Of a stretch of 5,719 nt of DNA, positions 5,582-5,719 are shown in pieces (within the stretch, counting starts at the first letter, position 1; the number at the start of each line of letters is the position of its first letter). Origin of the DNA: Phycisphaerales bacterium (GTDB lineage Bacteria; Planctomycetota; Phycisphaerae; Tepidisphaerales; Tepidisphaeraceae); NCBI GenBank assembly GCA_028288875.1, contig JAQGHK010000191.1, positions 1-5,719 of the forward strand. The letters are read 5' to 3'. The notes under the pieces are model-generated. The model did no database searches. It saw only the letters and a list, made by a program, of their open reading frames with translations, and was not told the DNA's origin. The position numbers were made by a program, and so were the translations under genes.

Positions 5582-5719
5582 TCACGGTTCGCGGCCGAGG
5601 ATGCGTTCGACGCTTTCGCCTAACACTGGCGCAGGGCTCGGTGTGAGTTTTGGTTTATCCAAAGTCCCCGTCACCGTGAAATGTGTGAACTGTCGGCTGA
5701 CTGAACCAAAAAAGTAGGC
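5582..5719 (-). CDS. C-terminal end of a probable CaiB/BaiF CoA-transferase family protein (partial)
   Basis: Reading the minus strand, a frame is open from the window edge to TGA at 5584-5582, giving 45 residues. It ends ...HFTVTGTLDKPKLTPSPAPVLGESVERILGREP. The 'P-A-P-x-L-G-E-x-x-x-x-I/V-L' ending, preceded by a short beta-strand and a K-L-T-P stretch, is how many class III (CaiB/BaiF) CoA transferases end; there the usual form is PAPxLGEH followed by a final helix. Such enzymes move CoA between carboxylic acids, for example carnitine, formyl/oxalyl or bile acid CoA. The catalytic Asp and CoA-binding domain lie outside the window, so the call rests on the tail alone and no substrate can be named. 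It has no start codon inside the window and converges on dus across repeat R3. Confidence 0.55.
   Translation of the reverse strand, partial: AYFFGSVSRQFTHFTVTGTLDKPKLTPSPAPVLGESVERILGREP

Noticed and set aside
5424..5717. Forward open frame of 97 codons at the right edge
   Set aside because: It starts inside dus in another frame and runs through palindrome R3. The minus-strand frame there shows a recognisable protein tail instead.

Overview
This 5.7 kb window comes from a GC-rich genome. Gene content points to Planctomycetota, plausibly the Phycisphaerae: a beta-strand-repeat protein with a PEP-CTERM tail, an uncharacterised '..HGMYA..' family protein, a nuoI gene away from any nuo cluster, a secreted alpha/beta hydrolase, and functionally unrelated neighbours separated by palindromic intergenic repeats. 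This placement is inferred from family knowledge; there is no marker gene. The left edge is not genomic: bases 1-18 exactly match the 3' end of the Illumina TruSeq Read 2 adapter.

Layout. (1) 20-955 (+): 3' part of a secreted PEP-CTERM protein, cut off by the contig end. (2) 1010-1654 (-): a SMI1/KNR4 (SUKH)-like protein, convergent with the first gene, in a clearly lower-GC island (about 1080-1760; sampled lines are 47-53% GC against 67-80% in neighbouring genes). (3) 1932-2510 (+): a conserved protein of unknown function. (4) 2766-3302 (+): NuoI, the two-[4Fe-4S] subunit of complex I, standing alone. (5) 3445-4392 (+): an exported alpha/beta hydrolase. (6) 4453-5472 (+): a tRNA-dihydrouridine synthase. 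(7) 5582-5719 (-): the last 45 residues of a gene entering from the right, probably a CaiB/BaiF-type CoA transferase.

Between the genes are three long inverted repeats (2637-2701, 3315-3404, 5477-5569). The first two bracket nuoI. The second is built from four alternating copies of a 12-base unit, and it shares a 9-base core with the third. Three upstream regions on the + strand (of the unknown gene, nuoI and dus) carry an identical TAGAAT box, a candidate -10 element.

The genes do not form an obvious pathway or operon. They look like independently transcribed units of a large, loosely organised genome. I found no convincing new multi-gene system. The best leads are the palindromic repeat family and the orphan SUKH gene in its low-GC island.
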